From contig JAITRG010000281.1 of NCBI GenBank assembly GCA_031288515.1, positions 1 to 32,050 of the forward strand: a DNA stretch of 32,050 nt, written 5' to 3'. This DNA comes from Tannerellaceae bacterium (GTDB lineage Bacteria > Bacteroidota > Bacteroidia > Bacteroidales > Tannerellaceae). The first letter of the stretch is position 1. Every line of letters starts with the position of its first letter. Shown here one piece after another: positions 29,606-32,050 of the stretch. The notes beneath the pieces were generated by a model that was not told the origin of the DNA, did not search any database, and saw nothing but the letters and a program-made list of their open reading frames with translations. A program made the position numbers and the translations under genes.

Positions 29606-32008
29606 ATGAATAAATTTTTTATTAAATCTTTTTTATTGGCAGCTTTTCTATTGTTATTGACTTCATGTAATAACAGTAATGAGCAAGTTGCTGCTGAAAA
29701 ACTATCTGATTATGTAAATCCGAATATAGGGTCAGTACATAGTCGCTGGTTTTTTTATACACCGGCTGCCGTACCTTTTGGAATGGCTAAACTTGGAGCA
29801 TCTACCAATGGCAGTTATGGCAATGAGCAGGGATGGGAAGCTGTAGGATACGAAGATGGACACACATCTATTGAAGGATTCCCTTGTTTCCACGAATTTC
29901 AGGTAGGTGGCGTCATGCTTATGCCTGTTGTTGGCGAATTGAAAACCATACCCGGAACTTTAGAGAATCCCGAAAATGGCTATCGCTCTCCTTTCAAAAA
30001 AGAAAACGAATATGCTACATCAGGTTTCTATTCGGTCTTGTTGGATAAATACAATACGAAGGTAGAATTAACAGCAACGGACAGGGTTGGATTTCAACGC
30101 TACACGTTTCCCGAGTCAGACCAGTCATATATATTATTTGACATAGGAAGTAAGCTTGGAGAAAGTGGTGCAGTTGAAGATGCATATATCAAAATGATTG
30201 ATGATACAACAATCGAAGGTTATGTTGTGACTAAGCCCGAATATGTAAAAAAATATCAGCCTGATGCAACAGTCAATATGTATTTTTATGCTAAACTAAG
30301 CAAACCTGCCGATGGTGCGAAAACCTTTCTTCGAGGAGATAAAACATCGTCCAATAAAGAAATAAAAGGTACAGGAGCATGCCTTGCTGCGGTTTATAAA
30401 ACGACAAAAGATGAACCGATAACTGTAAAGATAGGGCAATCTTTCACTTCTATCGAAAATGCAAAGCAAAATCTCGAAACAGAAGCTTTGGACGCCGATT
30501 TTGATACTGTAAAAGGTAAAACGCTTGGTAGATGGAATGAGATGCTTGGTCGCATAAAGGTAGAAGGAGGGCGATATGAGGATAAAGTGAAATTTTATAC
30601 AGGTCTGTATCATGCCTTGTTAGGACGTGGATTGACCAATGATGTTAATGGCGCTTATCCAAAAAATGATGGCGACATCGGATATATTCCATCGAACGAG
30701 AAACAACAGCCCGTACATAATTATTATAATACTGATGCTATTTGGGGAGCATTTTGGAATCTTACTCAACTTTGGGCAATAGCCTATCCCGAATATTATT
30801 CGGATTGGGTACAAAGCCAGTTATTGGTATATAAAGAAACAGGTTGGTTAGGAGATGGAATTGCTAACAGTAAGTATGTTTCTGGCGTTGGAACTAATTT
30901 TACGAGTCTTGCCATTGCAGCAGCCTATAATTGTGAAATTCGTGATTTTGATTACAATTTAGGATATGAAGCAGCTCTGAAAAATGAGGTAGATGGCAAG
31001 AACCGTCCTGCCGGAGCGGGTAAGTTGGATGTATCAGCATTTGTAAAGCGAGGTTATTGCCCTTATATTCCTAATGATGATTATTTTATTACAAAACAAG
31101 ATGAAGGTTCTGTTTTTGGAGCTTCGCATACTCTCGAATATTCTTTCAGCAGTTATGCTGTAGCACAATTTGCAAAACATTTGAATAGAGATTCAGACTA
31201 TGAAATGCTTTCGAAAATGGCGTCTAACTGGGAAAATCTTTTCGATTCCGAAACAGCGTTAATCCGTCCTCGTACGCTGGATGGAAAATTTCTAAAAGAC
31301 TTCAATCCTTTAGCTCCATGGACAGGTTTTCAGGAGGGAAATGCCATTCAATATACTTTCTACGTACCTCACGAACCCCAAAAGTTAGTTGAAAAAGTAG
31401 GTCAGGATGTGTTTAATAATCAATTGGACAGTATATTTATTCTTTCGCAAAACGATATTTTCGGAGGAGGAAAAACGGTAAATGCTTTTGCCGGAATCCA
31501 AGCATTATATAATCATGGGAATCAACCCAATTTACACATATCATGGTTGTTCAATTTTTCAGGAAAGCCATATTTAACTCAAAAATGGCTTCGTACTATT
31601 TGTGACGAGTTTTATGGCATAGAGGGATTGCATGGATATGGATATGGGCAAGACGAAGATCAAGGACAACTAGGAGCATGGTATGTGATGGCAGGAATCG
31701 GTTTGTTTGACGTAAAAGGCTTAACGCAAATCGATCCTGAATTTCAAATCGGTAGCCCGCTGTTTGACCGGATAGAAATCAAATTGAATAAAGAGTATCA
31801 CAAAGGGGATAAATTTATTATTGAAGTTGAGAATAATTCCCCTGAAAACATATATGTTCAAACAATCAATAATAATGGCAAAGAACAAAATTCTATTTCT
31901 GTTCCATTTGCGGATGTTGTAAATGGAGGTAATCTGAAAATTAGAATGGGAAATTTACCCAATTTAAATCAATGTCGTTTAGTTAAGGGAACCCCTTCGG
32001 CCTCTTGA
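29606..32008 (+). CDS. GH92 exo-alpha-mannosidase, lipoprotein
   Basis: 800 residues with lipobox LLLTSC (Cys21). The N-terminal beta-sandwich begins YVNPNIGSVHSRWFFYTPAA and the C-terminal (alpha/alpha)6 barrel contains YYNTDAIWGAFWNLTQ. The likely catalytic acid is Glu577 in FQEGNAIQYTF, and the base pair lies in GYGQDEDQGQLGAWYVM (Asp683, Asp685), as in calcium-dependent GH92 mannosidases. It removes side-chain or terminal alpha-mannose units. Linkage preference cannot be read from sequence. It is the last complete gene; the 42 bases after it show nothing notable. Confidence 0.93.
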   Translation: MNKFFIKSFLLAAFLLLLTSCNNSNEQVAAEKLSDYVNPNIGSVHSRWFFYTPAAVPFGMAKLGASTNGSYGNEQGWEAVGYEDGHTSIEGFPCFHEFQVGGVMLMPVVGELKTIPGTLENPENGYRSPFKKENEYATSGFYSVLLDKYNTKVELTATDRVGFQRYTFPESDQSYILFDIGSKLGESGAVEDAYIKMIDDTTIEGYVVTKPEYVKKYQPDATVNMYFYAKLSKPADGAKTFLRGDKTSSNKEIKGTGACLAAVYKTTKDEPITVKIGQSFTSIENAKQNLETEALDADFDTVKGKTLGRWNEMLGRIKVEGGRYEDKVKFYTGLYHALLGRGLTNDVNGAYPKNDGDIGYIPSNEKQQPVHNYYNTDAIWGAFWNLTQLWAIAYPEYYSDWVQSQLLVYKETGWLGDGIANSKYVSGVGTNFTSLAIAAAYNCEIRDFDYNLGYEAALKNEVDGKNRPAGAGKLDVSAFVKRGYCPYIPNDDYFITKQDEGSVFGASHTLEYSFSSYAVAQFAKHLNRDSDYEMLSKMASNWENLFDSETALIRPRTLDGKFLKDFNPLAPWTGFQEGNAIQYTFYVPHEPQKLVEKVGQDVFNNQLDSIFILSQNDIFGGGKTVNAFAGIQALYNHGNQPNLHISWLFNFSGKPYLTQKWLRTICDEFYGIEGLHGYGYGQDEDQGQLGAWYVMAGIGLFDVKGLTQIDPEFQIGSPLFDRIEIKLNKEYHKGDKFIIEVENNSPENIYVQTINNNGKEQNSISVPFADVVNGGNLKIRMGNLPNLNQCRLVKGTPSAS

Positions 32009-32050
32009 TGGGATTTTGATAAAATAAGTTCTTTGACATTTTGGGATTAG

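Overview
The window reads as chromosomal DNA of a Bacteroidales bacterium. A relative of Parabacteroides, Tannerella or Dysgonomonas is plausible, but the genus cannot be fixed from sequence alone. The evidence is a SusC/SusD glycan-uptake pair, a FeoA-FeoB fusion with a small Cys-rich partner, a DUF5053-type protein, and -7 boxes of the Bacteroidetes form TAnnTTTG in front of most transcription units, with almost no Shine-Dalgarno sequences.

Layout. (1) 1-2443: the str operon rpsL-rpsG-fusA on the minus strand, with fusA running off the left edge. (2) 2444-3725: a gene-poor stretch with a probable frameshifted small secreted-protein gene, a MITE-like repeat of about 350 bp (copy A), and the C-terminal stump of a DUF4143-type ATPase. 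(3) 3725-6128: an exported alpha/beta hydrolase and an overlapping small exported protein whose 3' end is disrupted. This is followed by a 0.73-kb segment carrying two small genes, bounded by about 200-bp direct repeats that are two copies of the 3' end of the next gene. (4) 6129-11601: cell-surface or precursor chemistry: a nucleotidyltransferase/PLP-enzyme fusion, UDP-glucose 6-dehydrogenase, an octopine/nopaline-dehydrogenase family enzyme, and a Zn-ribbon SAM methyltransferase. (5) 11720-12970: a calcineurin-like phosphoesterase lipoprotein. (6) 13022-15616: the ferrous-iron importer FeoAB with a 58-residue Cys-rich partner, and a perfect palindrome upstream. (7) 15752-17138: a small lipoprotein, repeat copy B and a decayed HAD hydrolase gene. 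(8) 17140-32008: a GntR-controlled polysaccharide utilization locus for alpha-mannan or mannose-rich glycans.

How the mannan locus fits together. SusC and SusD import mannooligosaccharides, and a SusE-like lipoprotein probably binds glycan at the surface. Two GH76 endo-alpha-1,6-mannanases cut the backbone and a GH92 alpha-mannosidase releases mannose. A ROK sugar kinase and an unusually long class I mannose-6-phosphate isomerase would take mannose to fructose-6-phosphate. The inner-membrane MFS sugar transporter between them has lost its middle and is probably inactive. A GntR/UTRA regulator is divergent from the catabolic operon across a well-formed promoter region. By eye this locus is more AT-rich than 8-16 kb.

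The most unusual items are: the direct-repeat-bounded segment at 5195-6331, which looks like an element inserted in the 3' end of a protein gene; the paired MITE-like repeats with internal 22-bp periodicity; a 13-bp perfect stem enclosing an 18-bp tandem duplication between susE and the first mannanase gene; the internally deleted transporter; and the nucleotidyltransferase/PLP fusion beside an opine-dehydrogenase-like gene.
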